Assembly (NCBI RefSeq): GCF_947259345.1
Contig: NZ_CAMYLS010000017.1
Span: 1-54,928 of the forward strand
Reading direction: 5' to 3'
Source: an uncultured Maricaulis sp.
Lineage (GTDB): Bacteria; Pseudomonadota; Alphaproteobacteria; Caulobacterales; Maricaulaceae
Length of the DNA: 54,928 nt
Under the pieces are notes generated by a model. The model worked only from the letters and a program-made list of their open reading frames with translations. It did no database searches and was not told where the DNA came from. Positions 24,560 through 34,232 of the stretch are shown here, one piece after another; position 1 is the first letter of the stretch, and every line of letters starts with the position of its first letter. A program made the position numbers and the translations under genes.

Positions 24560-25249
24560 TCAGGTCTTCGCTCGCCACAATTGAGCGAGCGCCAGCGGTA
24601 CATCGCTGAAGGCATGAATGACCCGGTCGGCTCCCAAGGAGCCGGCCGGTCTTTCGCTGTAGCCATAACTCATCACAATACTGGGCAGGCCCGCTGCGGC
24701 CGCCGAGGCAACATCCGGCTCACTATCCCCGACCAGGGCCGCGCGCGTATACCCGTTGCCGAGTGAATCCAGCAAGTGGTCGGCGGCCGGCTTCTTGGCT
24801 GTCGTGCGATCCGGCCCGATGATGCGGTCGAAATACCCTGCCAGACCCGTTTCCTTCATCAAGGCGTCCGACAGGATAGAGGGCTTGTTGGTGCACACGG
24901 ACAGCCGACTGCCGCGTGTGCGCAACCAGTCCAGTGTCGCCTCCACCCCGTCAAAGACCCGGCTGTCGGCGCAGATATCGGCGGCGTAAATCTCGATGAA
25001 TTCGGCAACCGCGGCCTCTGCGCCCTCCAGCCTGCGCCCCTGACTGTCATGGGCCCGCTCGAGCAGGGCCCGCGCGCCGCGTCCGACCATGGCGCGCACC
25101 GCGCTCAATTCCACGGCGACCAGGCCGCGCGGGACGATCACCGCGTTGAGCGCGCGCAGCAGGTCCGGCGCGGTATCGACCAGCGTGCCATCGAGGTCGA
25201 AGGCGATCGCGGCGCCGTCAAACAGGGCAGCATCGTCCAGGTCGGGCAT
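24560..25249 (-). CDS. gph: HAD-family phosphatase, probable phosphoglycolate phosphatase
   Basis: 229 residues. HAD motif I AFDLDGTLVDTAPDLL with the nucleophile and acid-base Asp; cap domain; motif II VCTNKP; motif III Lys in TTAKKPAADHLL; motif IV GDSEPDVASAAAAG. Gph removes phosphate from 2-phosphoglycolate, largely produced by repair of oxidised DNA ends. The start is MPDLDDAAL; the longer upstream frame would run into the divergent glmU promoter. Confidence 0.88.
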   Translation of the reverse strand: MPDLDDAALFDGAAIAFDLDGTLVDTAPDLLRALNAVIVPRGLVAVELSAVRAMVGRGARALLERAHDSQGRRLEGAEAAVAEFIEIYAADICADSRVFDGVEATLDWLRTRGSRLSVCTNKPSILSDALMKETGLAGYFDRIIGPDRTTAKKPAADHLLDSLGNGYTRAALVGDSEPDVASAAAAGLPSIVMSYGYSERPAGSLGADRVIHAFSDVPLALAQLWRAKT

Positions 25250-25364
25250 GATTTCAGGCCTTTGAGCGTTGAAAGCAGGAGAAGCTAGGTTACGCACGCC
25301 GGAGCGATAGGCTATAGCGCTCGACAGGTCGAAACCGTCGATTCCACAGGACAAGGAAGCCGCA

Positions 25365-26723
25365 ATGTCCCGAACCCGCGCCGCCATCATCCTCGCAGCC
25401 GGTCAAGGCACGCGGATGAAGTCCAAGACAGTGAAAGTGCTTCACCCGGTCGGGGGACGCCCCATGCTGGACTGGGCCGTGGCGCTGGCCGGCGAGTGCG
25501 GGGCGGCCGATATCGTCACCGTCTATGGCGCGCATTCTCCGGCAGTGAAGGATGCAGCCGAGGCGCTCGGCACACGGACCGCCTTGCAGGACCCGCCCAA
25601 GGGCACCGGCCATGCCGTGCAGGCAGCCCGCGAGGCGCTGGCCGCTCTGAGCGGCGACGCCATCGTGCTCTATGCCGACACACCGCTGATCACTGCGGGC
25701 ACGGTCAGCCGTGTTTTTGAAGCGCTCGAAGCGGGAGCGTCGGTGGCTGTGCTCGGTTTCGAGCCGGCGGATCCGGCCGCTTATGGGCGTCTCATCACGA
25801 ATGAGGTCGGCGATCTGGACCGGATTGTCGAGTTCAAGGATGCCAATGCGGCAGAGCGCGCGGTTGGCCTGGTCAATTCCGGCGTGTTGGCCGCTCCGGC
25901 CGAGCTTCTCTTCGACCTTCTGGGCGAGGTCACCAATGACAATGCCAATGGCGAATACTATCTGACGGATGTGGTTGGTCTGGCCCGGATTCGTGGTCTG
26001 CGGGCTGCCGTTGTCATCGCCGATCCCGATGAAGTGCTCGGTGTCAATTCGCGCGCCGACCTGGCGGCGGCCGAGGCCGCTTTTCAGGCGCGCATGCGCA
26101 GGCAGATGATGGCGGACGGGGTGACCCTGCTTGCGCCGGAAACGGTCTTCTTCGCGCATGACACGCAAATCGCCCGTGATGTCGTGATCGAGCCCAATGT
26201 CGTCTTTGGTCCCGGTGTGGAGATCGAGGAAGATGCGGTCATCCATGCCCATTCCCATATTGCGGGTGCGCGCATCGGTCGCGGTGCCCATGCCGGTCCC
26301 TTCGCCCGCCTGCGCCCCGGCGCCGAGCTGGGGGCGGGCTCGAAAGTGGGAAATTTCGTCGAGATCAAGAAATCGCAGCTCGCAGAGGGCGCAAAAGTCT
26401 CCCACCTTACCTATATCGGCGATGCGTCGGTCGGCGCGAACGCCAATGTCGGGGCCGGAACCATCACCTGCAATTACGACGGATATGACAAGCATCGCAC
26501 GGTGATCGGCGCCAATGCCTTCATCGGGTCGAATACCTGTCTCGTCGCGCCGGTTACAGTCGGCGAGGGCGCCTTCACGGCGACCGGCACGATCGTGACG
26601 CAGGATGTACCCGCGGCCGCGCTGTGCCTGGCGCGGACCCCGCAAACCCACAAGCCGGGCTGGGCGGCGCGCTTCCATGCCGCCAAGCAGGCCCGGAAAT
26701 CCAGAAAGGACAGCCAGACATGA
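25365..26723 (+). CDS. glmU: Bifunctional GlmU (UDP-GlcNAc pyrophosphorylase / GlcN-1-P acetyltransferase)
   Basis: 452 residues. The N-terminal nucleotidyltransferase domain has the loop LAAGQGTRMKS (10-20), VLYADTPL and NSGVLA; the C-terminal left-handed beta-helix has VIEPNVVFGPGVEIEEDA, KVGNFVEIKKSQL, LTYIGDASVGANANVGAGT and YDKHRTVIGANAFIGSNT. It makes UDP-GlcNAc for peptidoglycan and LPS. RBS CAAGGAAGC. Its stop overlaps the next start (ATGA). Confidence 0.97.
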   Translation: MSRTRAAIILAAGQGTRMKSKTVKVLHPVGGRPMLDWAVALAGECGAADIVTVYGAHSPAVKDAAEALGTRTALQDPPKGTGHAVQAAREALAALSGDAIVLYADTPLITAGTVSRVFEALEAGASVAVLGFEPADPAAYGRLITNEVGDLDRIVEFKDANAAERAVGLVNSGVLAAPAELLFDLLGEVTNDNANGEYYLTDVVGLARIRGLRAAVVIADPDEVLGVNSRADLAAAEAAFQARMRRQMMADGVTLLAPETVFFAHDTQIARDVVIEPNVVFGPGVEIEEDAVIHAHSHIAGARIGRGAHAGPFARLRPGAELGAGSKVGNFVEIKKSQLAEGAKVSHLTYIGDASVGANANVGAGTITCNYDGYDKHRTVIGANAFIGSNTCLVAPVTVGEGAFTATGTIVTQDVPAAALCLARTPQTHKPGWAARFHAAKQARKSRKDSQT

Positions 26724-28189
26724 GTGTGACGGACCGCCTGAGCGACAAGAGCCTGTTTCGTACCGACAGCTTTATCGATGGCCAGTGGGTAAAGGGTGAA
26801 GGCGCGGATGACATCATCAACCCGGCCAATAATGAGGTCATCGCCACAATTGGTGATGTCGGCGAAGCCGGTGCCCGCCAAGCCGTGGCTGCCGCGACCC
26901 GCGCTTTTGAAAGCTGGAAAAAGCGCTCATCCTTCGAACGCGCGGCCCTGTTGATGAAATGGCACAAGCTGATCCTGGAAAACGCCCAGGATCTGGCGAC
27001 GCTGATCACGCTGGAAATGGGCAAGGTCAACAAGGAAGCCCAGGGCGAGGTCGTCTATGGCGCCTCCTTCATCGAATGGTCGGCGGAAGAAGCCAAGCGC
27101 GTGCATGGCGAGACCCTGTCGACGCCCTTCCCGGGCTCGCGCGGCTGGACCATCCGCCAGCCGATCGGCGTGGTTGGCTGTATTACGCCGTGGAATTTCC
27201 CCAATGCCATGATCACGCGCAAATGCGCCCCGGCCCTGGCTGCGGGCTGCACCATGGTGATCAAGCCGGCACCGGAAACCCCGCTCTCCGCCCTGGCTCT
27301 GGCCGAACTGGCCAAGCGGGCCGGCATTCCCGACGGCGTGTTCAATGTTGTGTGCGGTGATGCCCCGGCCATTGGCGGCGTGCTGACCAGTTCGGACGAT
27401 GTCCGCATGATCGGCTTCACCGGCTCGACCGCCGTTGGCAAATTGCTGATGAAGCAGGCCGCCTCGACTGTGAAGCGGGTCGCGCTCGAGCTGGGCGGCA
27501 ATGCGCCCTTCATCGTCATGGATGACGCCGATATCGAGAAGGCCGCCGACGGCGTGATCGCCTCGAAATTCCGCGTCTCCGGCCAGACCTGTGTCTCGGC
27601 CAACCGGATCATCGCCCAGCCGGGTATTGCCGACAAACTGGTCGCGGCGCTGGAAGCGCGAATCTCCAAACTCAAGGCCGGTGACGGTTTTGCCGAGGGT
27701 ACAGATGTCGGTCCGCTGATCCACATGGAAGCCGTGGGCCGCGTCGACAAGCTGGTTGTCCAGGCCCGCAAGGCCGGCGCCCGCATCGTCACGGGCGGCA
27801 AGCCGTTGACCGATGAACTTGGCGGCTCCTTCTATGCCCCGACACTGATCGATGGTGGTGACCCGTCCATGGATGTGTCCTGCTCGGAAATCTTCGGACC
27901 GGTGGCCTCGGTCTACCGGGCCGAGAGCGAAGATGACATCATCAAGCTGGCCAATGACACGCCTTACGGCCTGGCGGCTTATATCTACACCAATGATGTC
28001 GGCCGGGTGCACCGCCTGTCAGAGGGCATTGAGTACGGCATGATTGGCGTCAATGCGCCCATGGTCGGTGCCGCTTCGACTCCCTTTGGTGGGGTCAAGG
28101 AGAGCGGGATCGGTCGGGAAGGCGGCAAGTGGGGCGTCGAGGAGTTCACCGAACTCAAATACGTCCTCCTGGGCGGCGTCGACCAATGA
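26720..28189 (+). CDS. gabD: NAD(P)-dependent succinate-semialdehyde dehydrogenase
   Basis: 489 residues, full-length aldehyde dehydrogenase. The general-base Glu is near 257 (ALELGGNAPF) and the catalytic Cys near 291 (SGQTCVSANR); PWNFPNAMITRK and FTGSTAVGK form the cofactor pocket. Similarity along the chain (YGASFIEWSAEEAKR, SKFRVSGQTC, GREGGKWGVEEF) is closest to GabD, which oxidises succinate semialdehyde to succinate. Other aldehydes are possible. Coupled by ATGA overlaps to glmU and rpiA. Confidence 0.92.
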   Translation: MSVTDRLSDKSLFRTDSFIDGQWVKGEGADDIINPANNEVIATIGDVGEAGARQAVAAATRAFESWKKRSSFERAALLMKWHKLILENAQDLATLITLEMGKVNKEAQGEVVYGASFIEWSAEEAKRVHGETLSTPFPGSRGWTIRQPIGVVGCITPWNFPNAMITRKCAPALAAGCTMVIKPAPETPLSALALAELAKRAGIPDGVFNVVCGDAPAIGGVLTSSDDVRMIGFTGSTAVGKLLMKQAASTVKRVALELGGNAPFIVMDDADIEKAADGVIASKFRVSGQTCVSANRIIAQPGIADKLVAALEARISKLKAGDGFAEGTDVGPLIHMEAVGRVDKLVVQARKAGARIVTGGKPLTDELGGSFYAPTLIDGGDPSMDVSCSEIFGPVASVYRAESEDDIIKLANDTPYGLAAYIYTNDVGRVHRLSEGIEYGMIGVNAPMVGAASTPFGGVKESGIGREGGKWGVEEFTELKYVLLGGVDQ

Positions 28190-28887
28190 GTGCCGAACGC
28201 CAGAAAACCCGCGCCGCCGCGGCCGCGCTCTCCTATGTCGAGAACGGCATGACGCTGGGGCTTGGCTCGGGTTCGACGGCAGAGATTTTCCTGCGCCTCC
28301 TCGGTGAGAAGGTGAAGGAGGGGCTGGATGTGCGCGGCGTGCCCACCTCGCAGCGTACAGCCGAGGTGGCGACCGAGAATGGTGTGCCGCTGATTGATGT
28401 CGACCACGTCAATCGCATCGCCATCACCATTGACGGGGCGGACGAGGTCGATGGTCGCTTCCAGCTGATCAAGGGCGGCGGCGCCTGCCTTTTGCGCGAG
28501 AAGATCATTGCCCACGCTTCGGACCTGATGATCGTCATGGTCGACGAAACCAAGCTGGTCTCGACCCTGGGCAAATTCCCTCTGCCGGTCGAGGTCGACC
28601 GTTTCGGTTTCTCGCTGACCGCAGGCCATGTCTATGACGCCCTGCGCAAGGCCGGTGTGACATCACCGGACGTTCAGTTGCGCCGCAAGGGTGACGGGCT
28701 GGAACCTCTGGTCACAGATGGTGGCCACTACATTCTGGATGCGGCATGCGAGGCTATCCCGGATGCCCGGGCTGTCGACCAGGCTCTGAAAGCGATTCCG
28801 GGCATGGTCGAGCATGGCCTGTTCATTGATCTGGCCCGCGTGGTCATCGTCGGAGAGGACGGTGATGCGCGGGTGATGGAGCTCTAG
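28186..28887 (+). CDS. rpiA: Ribose-5-phosphate isomerase A
   Basis: 233 residues. Family signatures: LGLGSGSTAEIFL (phosphate-binding), VPTSQRTAEVA, TIDGADEVDG with catalytic Asp residues, LIKGGGACLLREKI with the catalytic Glu, and GMVEHGLFIDLA near the end. It interconverts ribose-5-P and ribulose-5-P. The ATG overlaps the gabD stop (ATGA). Confidence 0.97.
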   Translation: MSAERQKTRAAAAALSYVENGMTLGLGSGSTAEIFLRLLGEKVKEGLDVRGVPTSQRTAEVATENGVPLIDVDHVNRIAITIDGADEVDGRFQLIKGGGACLLREKIIAHASDLMIVMVDETKLVSTLGKFPLPVEVDRFGFSLTAGHVYDALRKAGVTSPDVQLRRKGDGLEPLVTDGGHYILDAACEAIPDARAVDQALKAIPGMVEHGLFIDLARVVIVGEDGDARVMEL

Positions 28888-28919
28888 AACGCCCCAGTTT
28901 ATTCAACGAGGCTATTTGA

Positions 28920-30308
28920 ATGACCCAATACGACTACGATCTCTTCGTTATCGGCGCCGGTTCCGGCGGCGTGCGCGCGGCCCGGATGGCCAAACAGCAT
29001 GGCGCGGCGCGTGTCGCTGTGGCCGAGGAGTATCGGGTCGGCGGGACCTGTGTGATCCGCGGCTGCGTGCCTAAAAAGCTTCTGGTCTATGCCAGCGAGT
29101 TCGCCAAGACGTTCAAGCTGGCCGAGAACTATGGTTGGTCGGTCGGCGAGACGTCGTTCAGCTGGGAAAAGCTGATCAATGCCAAGGATGCCGAGATCGA
29201 TCGATTGTCCGGCATCTATATGCGCAATCTCAATAATTCCGGCGTCGAGATCATCGAGGACCGGGCGGTGTTCGAGGATGCGCACACGATCCGACTGGTG
29301 AAGTCCGGCAAAACCGTCACTGCGGACAAGATCCTGATCGCGGTTGGCGGTACGCCTTTTATCCCGGACATCGAGGGCGCCGAACTGGGCATTACCTCCA
29401 ATGAGGCCTTCCACCTGGAAGAACTGCCCAAGCATGTCGTGATCGCGGGCGGCGGTTATATCGCCTGTGAATTCGCCCAGATATTTGCTGGCATGGGCGC
29501 CGATGTCTGTCAGGTCTATCGTGGTGATACCGTGCTGCGCGGCTTTGACGATGATGTGCGCAGCCATGTCCATGAAGAACTCGTGCGCTCGGGCGTGCGT
29601 GTGATCACGCACTCCGTCTTCGAGCGCATCGAAGCACTCGAGGATGGCCGCAAGCGTGTCCATCTCGATACCGGGCACCATATCGACACCGACGTCGTCA
29701 TGTATGCCATCGGCCGCAATCCCCATGTTGACGGACTTGGGGTCGAGAAGGCCGGCGTGGCGCTGGATCCAAAGGGCGCCGTCAAGGTCGATGCCTATTC
29801 GAAAACCACGGCCGACAATGTCTACGCCGTGGGCGACGTCACCAATCGGGTCAATCTGACCCCGGTCGCCATTCGCGAGGGGGCGGCCTTCGCGGCGACC
29901 GTTTTTGGCGACAAGCCGACCGCCTATGACCACGAAGACATTGCGTCAGCCGTGTTTACGCAGCCACCGGTTGGCTCTGTCGGTCTCTCGGAGGTCGATG
30001 CGCGCAAAAAATATGCACAGGTTGATGTTTACAAGACGTCGTTCCGGCCTATGAAACTATCCCTCACGTCCGAAGCCTCGCGGATGTTGATGAAACTCGT
30101 CGTCGACGGGGAGACAGAGCGGGTGCTGGGCGTGCATATTGTCGGGCCGGATGCGCCTGAAATGATCCAACTGGCCGGGATCGCCGTGAAGGCGGGCTTG
30201 ACCAAGGATCAATATGACGCGGCCTGCGCCGTGCATCCGACCAGTGCGGAAGAGTTGGTGACCATGAAGGAAAAATGGACGCCACCGGAGTTGAAGGCAG
30301 CAGAGTAA
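28920..30308 (+). CDS. gor: Glutathione-disulfide reductase
   Basis: 462 residues. The FAD-binding [13 protein letters not shown] is near the N-terminus; the redox-active disulfide C44/C49 is in [13 protein letters not shown]; the NADPH-binding [10 protein letters not shown] precedes a second FAD contact YAVGDVTNR; the C-terminal catalytic [10 protein letters not shown] completes the dimer active site. It regenerates reduced glutathione. 32 bp follow rpiA, so cotranscription is likely. Confidence 0.95.
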   Translation: MTQYDYDLFVIGAGSGGVRAARMAKQHGAARVAVAEEYRVGGTCVIRGCVPKKLLVYASEFAKTFKLAENYGWSVGETSFSWEKLINAKDAEIDRLSGIYMRNLNNSGVEIIEDRAVFEDAHTIRLVKSGKTVTADKILIAVGGTPFIPDIEGAELGITSNEAFHLEELPKHVVIAGGGYIACEFAQIFAGMGADVCQVYRGDTVLRGFDDDVRSHVHEELVRSGVRVITHSVFERIEALEDGRKRVHLDTGHHIDTDVVMYAIGRNPHVDGLGVEKAGVALDPKGAVKVDAYSKTTADNVYAVGDVTNRVNLTPVAIREGAAFAATVFGDKPTAYDHEDIASAVFTQPPVGSVGLSEVDARKKYAQVDVYKTSFRPMKLSLTSEASRMLMKLVVDGETERVLGVHIVGPDAPEMIQLAGIAVKAGLTKDQYDAACAVHPTSAEELVTMKEKWTPPELKAAE

Positions 30309-30309
30309 C

Positions 30310-31680
30310 ATGACCTGGTCTCCCCAATCCTGGCGCGCCAAGCCCGTCAGCCAGATGCCGAACTACAAGGACGCGGCCAAGCTGGAGGCCGTCATCGACG
30401 AGCTTTCGGCCCGTCCGGCCCTCGTCTTTGCGGGCGAGGCGCGGCGTCTGCGTCGGCAATTGGCGGATGTGAGCGCGGGCAAGGCCTTCCTCCTGCAGGG
30501 CGGTGATTGCGCGGAGAGCTTCAAGGAATTCTCGACCGAGGGCGTGCGCGACACTTTCCGCGTCCTGCTGCAGATGGCGGTGGTGATGACCTTCGCCGCG
30601 TCCAAGCCGATCGTGAAGGTCGGACGGATCGCCGGTCAGTTTGCCAAGCCGCGCTCCTCGGACACGGAAACCATCGACGGCGTGACCCTGCCGAGCTATC
30701 GCGGTGACAGCGTCAACGGCTCCGAGTTCACGCCGGAGGCCCGCGAGCCGGACCCGCAGCGCCTGATCCGCTCCTATGACCAGTCGGCCTCGACATTGAA
30801 CCTGCTGCGGGCCTTTGCCTCGGGCGGCTATGCCGACCTGCACAATGTCCACCAATGGACCCAGGACTTCGTCAGCGGCAGCCCGGCAGCCGAGCGCTAT
30901 GCCGAGACCGCAACGCGCATTTCCGAAGCCCTGGCCTTCATGAAGGCCTGCGGTATCGGACGGGACAGCGCACCGTCGCTGGAAGCGGTCGATTTCTTCA
31001 CCAGCCACGAAGCCCTGCACCTGCCCTTCGAGGAGGCGCTGACACGGCGCGATCCCAATACCGGGCAATGGTATGCCACGTCTGCTCACATGATCTGGAC
31101 CGGCGAGCGGACCCGTCAGCTCGACGGCGCCCATGTCGAGTATGCCCGCGGCATCTCCAATCCGGTCGGTGTGAAATGCGGGCCGACCATGCAGCCGGAT
31201 GATCTCCTGCCGCTGATCGATGCCCTCAACCCGGACAATGAAGCCGGGCGCCTCGTGCTGATTGTGCGCATGGGCGCGGACAATGTCCGCAAGAACCTGC
31301 CGGCGCTCGCCGCTGCCGTCACCAAGGCCGGGCGCAATGTGGTCTGGTCGTCCGATCCGATGCACGGCAATACGCACAAGACCGGCAATGGCTACAAGAC
31401 GCGCGACTTTGATCGCATCCTGCTGGAGCTCGAGGGCTTCATGGATGTGCTCTATGCCGAGGGTGCCTATCCCGGCGGTGTGCATTTCGAGATGACGGGC
31501 CGCGATGTCACTGAGTGTGTCGGCGGTGCCAAGACCGTCACCGAGGCCGATCTGGCGGCGCGCTATCACACCCATTGCGATCCGCGACTCAATGCCGACC
31601 AGGCGCTCGACATGGCGTTCCGCATCGCCGAAAGCCTCAAGCGCGTTCGGGGCAATAATTCGGCTGTCGACGCGGCGTAG
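30310..31680 (+). CDS. Class II 3-deoxy-7-phosphoheptulonate synthase
   Basis: 456 residues, plant/mycobacterial-type (class II) DAHP synthase, unrelated in size to the 350-residue class I enzymes. Visible: N-terminal [12 protein letters not shown], metal-binding Cys near 67 in [46 protein letters not shown] and [12 protein letters not shown]. It catalyses the first step of the shikimate pathway. It starts 1 bp after gor and ends the metabolic run. Confidence 0.95.
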   Translation: MTWSPQSWRAKPVSQMPNYKDAAKLEAVIDELSARPALVFAGEARRLRRQLADVSAGKAFLLQGGDCAESFKEFSTEGVRDTFRVLLQMAVVMTFAASKPIVKVGRIAGQFAKPRSSDTETIDGVTLPSYRGDSVNGSEFTPEAREPDPQRLIRSYDQSASTLNLLRAFASGGYADLHNVHQWTQDFVSGSPAAERYAETATRISEALAFMKACGIGRDSAPSLEAVDFFTSHEALHLPFEEALTRRDPNTGQWYATSAHMIWTGERTRQLDGAHVEYARGISNPVGVKCGPTMQPDDLLPLIDALNPDNEAGRLVLIVRMGADNVRKNLPALAAAVTKAGRNVVWSSDPMHGNTHKTGNGYKTRDFDRILLELEGFMDVLYAEGAYPGGVHFEMTGRDVTECVGGAKTVTEADLAARYHTHCDPRLNADQALDMAFRIAESLKRVRGNNSAVDAA

Positions 31681-31690
31681 GGGCTGCCTT

Positions 31691-31713
31691 CCTCCCCATG
31701 CCAAATGGGGAGG
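31691..31713. repeat. REP-like GC-rich hairpin
   Basis: CCTCCCCAT-GCCAA-ATGGGGAGG is a perfect 9 bp stem just after the DAHP synthase stop. Its sequence resembles the single end-hairpins of the longer repeats at 12321 and 37919. Confidence 0.6.
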
Positions 31714-31745
31714 GGACCCGCGATGTGGGGAAGAAACCCAAAGAA

Positions 31746-31777
31746 AAACGCCGTCCGGAGTGATCCGGACGGCGTTT
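31746..31777. terminator. Bidirectional rho-independent terminator
   Basis: AAACGCCGTCCGGA, a GTGA loop, then TCCGGACGGCGTTT: a perfect 14 bp stem with A and T tails, placed between the convergent DAHP synthase and HU genes. Confidence 0.9.
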
Positions 31778-31803
31778 GACGTAATCAGAACCCGTTGGAC
31801 TGA

Positions 31804-32070
31804 TTAGATGTCCTTGAGGGCAGCCGCCGGACGGAAAGCCGCCGCGGTGCGAGCCTTGGACATCATCGTTTCGCCGGTGCGCGGATTGCGCACTTCACGG
31901 GCTTCACGGTGCTTGGCATAGAAGGTGCCGAAGCCAGCGATCTGGACACTGTCATTGCCCTTCACCGAGCCCACGATGGCTTCGATGGCGGCATCAACAG
32001 CTTCGCCCGCTTGAGCGCGGGACAGGCCGGTCTTTTCAGAGACAGACTTGGCGAGATCAGACTTGTTCAT
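31804..32070 (-). CDS. HU-family DNA-binding protein
   Basis: 88 residues, MNKSDLAKSVSEKTGLSRAQ at the N-terminus, dimerisation helices, IAGFGTFYAKHREAREVRNP with the beta-arm, and a Pro-containing tip (NPRTGE). It is a nucleoid-associated protein that bends DNA as a dimer. The start is the ATG after GGGGGGAACCCT. The longer upstream frame is non-coding promoter. Confidence 0.95.
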   Translation of the reverse strand: MNKSDLAKSVSEKTGLSRAQAGEAVDAAIEAIVGSVKGNDSVQIAGFGTFYAKHREAREVRNPRTGETMMSKARTAAAFRPAAALKDI

Positions 32071-32274
32071 AGGGTTCCCCCCAGTTGTTCGCGGTCCGGC
32101 AAGTACGGTCATCGTATCCGTCCGGCTATCGCGTGTTCGTTGACGGTCCATCAAGGCCAAGAACCGCCCGCGATTGCAAGGCGCAACAGGCGAATCCGAG
32201 CCAATTCGCTGCATTTTCCCGGTCAAAACACGGTTTTTCGCAGTTCGGCCCCCAAATTGCGTACCATTGGCAGC

Positions 32275-32463
32275 ATGTATCAGGGTGAACCGACTCATAA
32301 CGCGCGCTCCGCGAATCGTTCGATTCGCATGCTCCCGTTCGCACTTGCAGCAGGTTTGGGGGTGTATTTGCTCGCCCATCTCGCAGGTGCGGGGGCCACT
32401 TGGTCACCGGTTTGTGCGGCGATTGCGGGCGGTTGGACGCTGGGTCGACTGACGCGGCGCTAG
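32275..32463 (+). CDS. Small membrane protein candidate
   Basis: 62 residues: a basic soluble N-terminus (MYQGEPTHNARSANRSIR) and two short hydrophobic segments (MLPFALAAGLGVYLLAHLAG and WSPVCAAIAGGWTLG). No recognised family. No strong ribosome site precedes the ATG. It lies between HU (divergent) and a convergent membrane-protein gene, ending 3 bp from the latter's stop, a spacing usual for real genes here. Confidence 0.55.
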   Translation: MYQGEPTHNARSANRSIRMLPFALAAGLGVYLLAHLAGAGATWSPVCAAIAGGWTLGRLTRR

Positions 32464-32466
32464 CTG

Positions 32467-33216
32467 TCAGGGCGCCGCGTTGGCCGCCGCAGCCTGCAGG
32501 CTTGTCACGGCATGGTTCATGCTGATGCCGACTGTGATCATTCCCGCGATCATCAACAGGACGAGAATGACGCAGCTGATCAGGGTCGCCTTCGCGATCC
32601 GTCCGGCGGTGCCCGATGCGAGGACCTCCGGCGCGCCGCGAAACAGTGTCAGCCAATAGACCATCCAGATCGGAATCAGTGACCAAAGCCCCAGCTGCGG
32701 GAAGCGGACCAGTATCGGGAACAGGGCAAGACCCAGAAGCGATCCTGTGGCCAACACACCGAAGGTCAGATTAATACGGGCAACCCAGCTCAGCCCGCGA
32801 TCGAGCGCTGCGATCAGGAAGACAGTCAGTCCCAGCGAGAAACCGACAATGATCGGCTGCAACAGGCTGAACGTGTTGGCGTAGATTTGCGCAAAGTCGT
32901 CCATCCGCCCGTCGATCGAGTGAAGGAAGGCCGTTCGTTGGGCATCGGGCCAATTGCCGATGACTTGCCGGATCAAATCGTCCTGACCCCCGAAAAAGAA
33001 GCTGAGAAGGGCCAGGACGACCGTCAGGCCGAGCCAGAGGCGCAGGGCTGGCGTGTAAGTCTCTGTTTCACGCAGGGCGTAGGCGCGGAAAACCTGGCCC
33101 GGTCTGGCGACCAGGTCAAAGAAGGTGCGAAAGCTTCGAAAATTGAACCCGGCAACATCCTCCAGGACTTCCTCGAGACCGGAAAGGTCCCGAGGTTTCC
33201 GCGCCCCCTCCGTCAT
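32467..33216 (-). CDS. Multi-pass membrane protein (Yip1/DUF3667-like)
   Basis: 249 residues. The soluble N-terminus includes GFNFRSFRTFFDLVARPGQV, a short amphipathic segment typical of DUF3667/Yip1-like bacterial proteins, followed by about five membrane helices. Function unknown. Its start overlaps the oxidoreductase stop by 1 nt (TGATG). A second protein of the same general build is encoded just before the oxidoreductase. Confidence 0.78.
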   Translation of the reverse strand: MTEGARKPRDLSGLEEVLEDVAGFNFRSFRTFFDLVARPGQVFRAYALRETETYTPALRLWLGLTVVLALLSFFFGGQDDLIRQVIGNWPDAQRTAFLHSIDGRMDDFAQIYANTFSLLQPIIVGFSLGLTVFLIAALDRGLSWVARINLTFGVLATGSLLGLALFPILVRFPQLGLWSLIPIWMVYWLTLFRGAPEVLASGTAGRIAKATLISCVILVLLMIAGMITVGISMNHAVTSLQAAAANAAP

Positions 33217-34211
33217 CAGATCTTGACCAGCATCTTGCCGGTATTCTGGCCGGTAAAGAGACCGGAGAAAGCGGCCGGCGCATTCTCGATCCCTTCCATG
33301 ATCGTTTCCGCCGGCTTGATCTTGCCGGCGGCCATCCAGGCCCCGAGATCCTTCACGAAATCACCGAACATGTCGGCATGATCGGACACGATGAAGCCGC
33401 GAATGGTCAGAGACTTGCCGACAATCTGGGTGAGATTGTCGGGCAGGGTTGCCGCGCTGGTGTCATTGTAACGCTGGATCATGCCACAGGCGGCCATGCG
33501 GCCTTTCGGACGAAGCGAGTTCAGCGCCGCCGTGAAATGGGTGCCGCCGACATTCTCGAAATAGCCGTCCACACCCTGGGGCGCGACTTCGGCGATCGCG
33601 GCGGTCAAATCGTCGGTGGCCTTGTAGTCGACGACATGGTCGGCGCCGAGCGATTTGACGAAGGCGCATTTCTCCGGTCCGCCGGCGGTGGCGATCACAG
33701 TAGCGCCCATGGCCTTGGCGAACTGGATGCCGGATGTGCCGACCGCGCCGGCGCCGCCGGACATCCACAGGGTCTCGCCTGGCTGCAGGTCGATCATGCG
33801 CTTGATACCGACATAGGCGGTCAAGCCCGGCATGCCGGCAATACCCAGAAAGGCTTGCGGCGGCAGCTGGCTGGTGTCGATCCTGGTCAGGGCTTCGCCC
33901 GGGGCCACATAACCCTCGCGCCAGCCGAACATGGAGGAGACATGATCACCCGGCTTCAGCCCGTCGAAATTGCTCTCGACGACTTCGCCGACGGCGCCGC
34001 CTTCCATCACCTTGCCCAGCTCGAAGGGGCCGATATAGGTGCGGACACCGCTCATGCGGCCGCGCATGTAGGGATCAACCGAGATGAAGAGATTGCGGAC
34101 GAGCACCTCGCCCGGGCCCGGCGCGGGGACTTCCGTCTCCACGACGTCATAATATTTCGGATCCGGTGCGCCCTTCAGATAGGCGTTCAAATGGATTTCA
34201 CGCGATTTCAT
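33216..34211 (-). CDS. NADP-dependent MDR oxidoreductase (PTGR/CurA-like)
   Basis: 331 residues, zinc-free medium-chain reductase. VDPYMRGRMSG and FELGKVMEGGAVGEVV are the leukotriene/prostaglandin-reductase signatures; the Rossmann motif is SGGAGAVGTSGIQFAKAMGA; YFENVGGTHFTAALN follows. Such enzymes reduce alpha,beta-unsaturated ketones or aldehydes and quinones using NADPH. The ATG follows GGGAGTTGGTTG. Middle gene of a minus-strand trio with two membrane proteins. Confidence 0.92.
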   Translation of the reverse strand: MKSREIHLNAYLKGAPDPKYYDVVETEVPAPGPGEVLVRNLFISVDPYMRGRMSGVRTYIGPFELGKVMEGGAVGEVVESNFDGLKPGDHVSSMFGWREGYVAPGEALTRIDTSQLPPQAFLGIAGMPGLTAYVGIKRMIDLQPGETLWMSGGAGAVGTSGIQFAKAMGATVIATAGGPEKCAFVKSLGADHVVDYKATDDLTAAIAEVAPQGVDGYFENVGGTHFTAALNSLRPKGRMAACGMIQRYNDTSAATLPDNLTQIVGKSLTIRGFIVSDHADMFGDFVKDLGAWMAAGKIKPAETIMEGIENAPAAFSGLFTGQNTGKMLVKI

Positions 34212-34232
34212 CAACCAACTCCCGTTTCTTTC

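Noticed and set aside
24553-24564. CCTGA-TT-TCAGG palindrome across the convergent stops of the small gene and gph
   Set aside because: A five-base stem with a 2 nt spacer and no T-run is too short for a terminator; mirrored TGA/TCA stops readily create this pattern.
28899-29933. Long antisense open frame opposite gor, and similar long frames opposite gabD, nadE, gltX, glmU and ATM1
   Set aside because: High-GC coding sequence commonly leaves open antisense frames. These lack ribosome sites and protein-family motifs, whereas the sense strand encodes clear enzymes.
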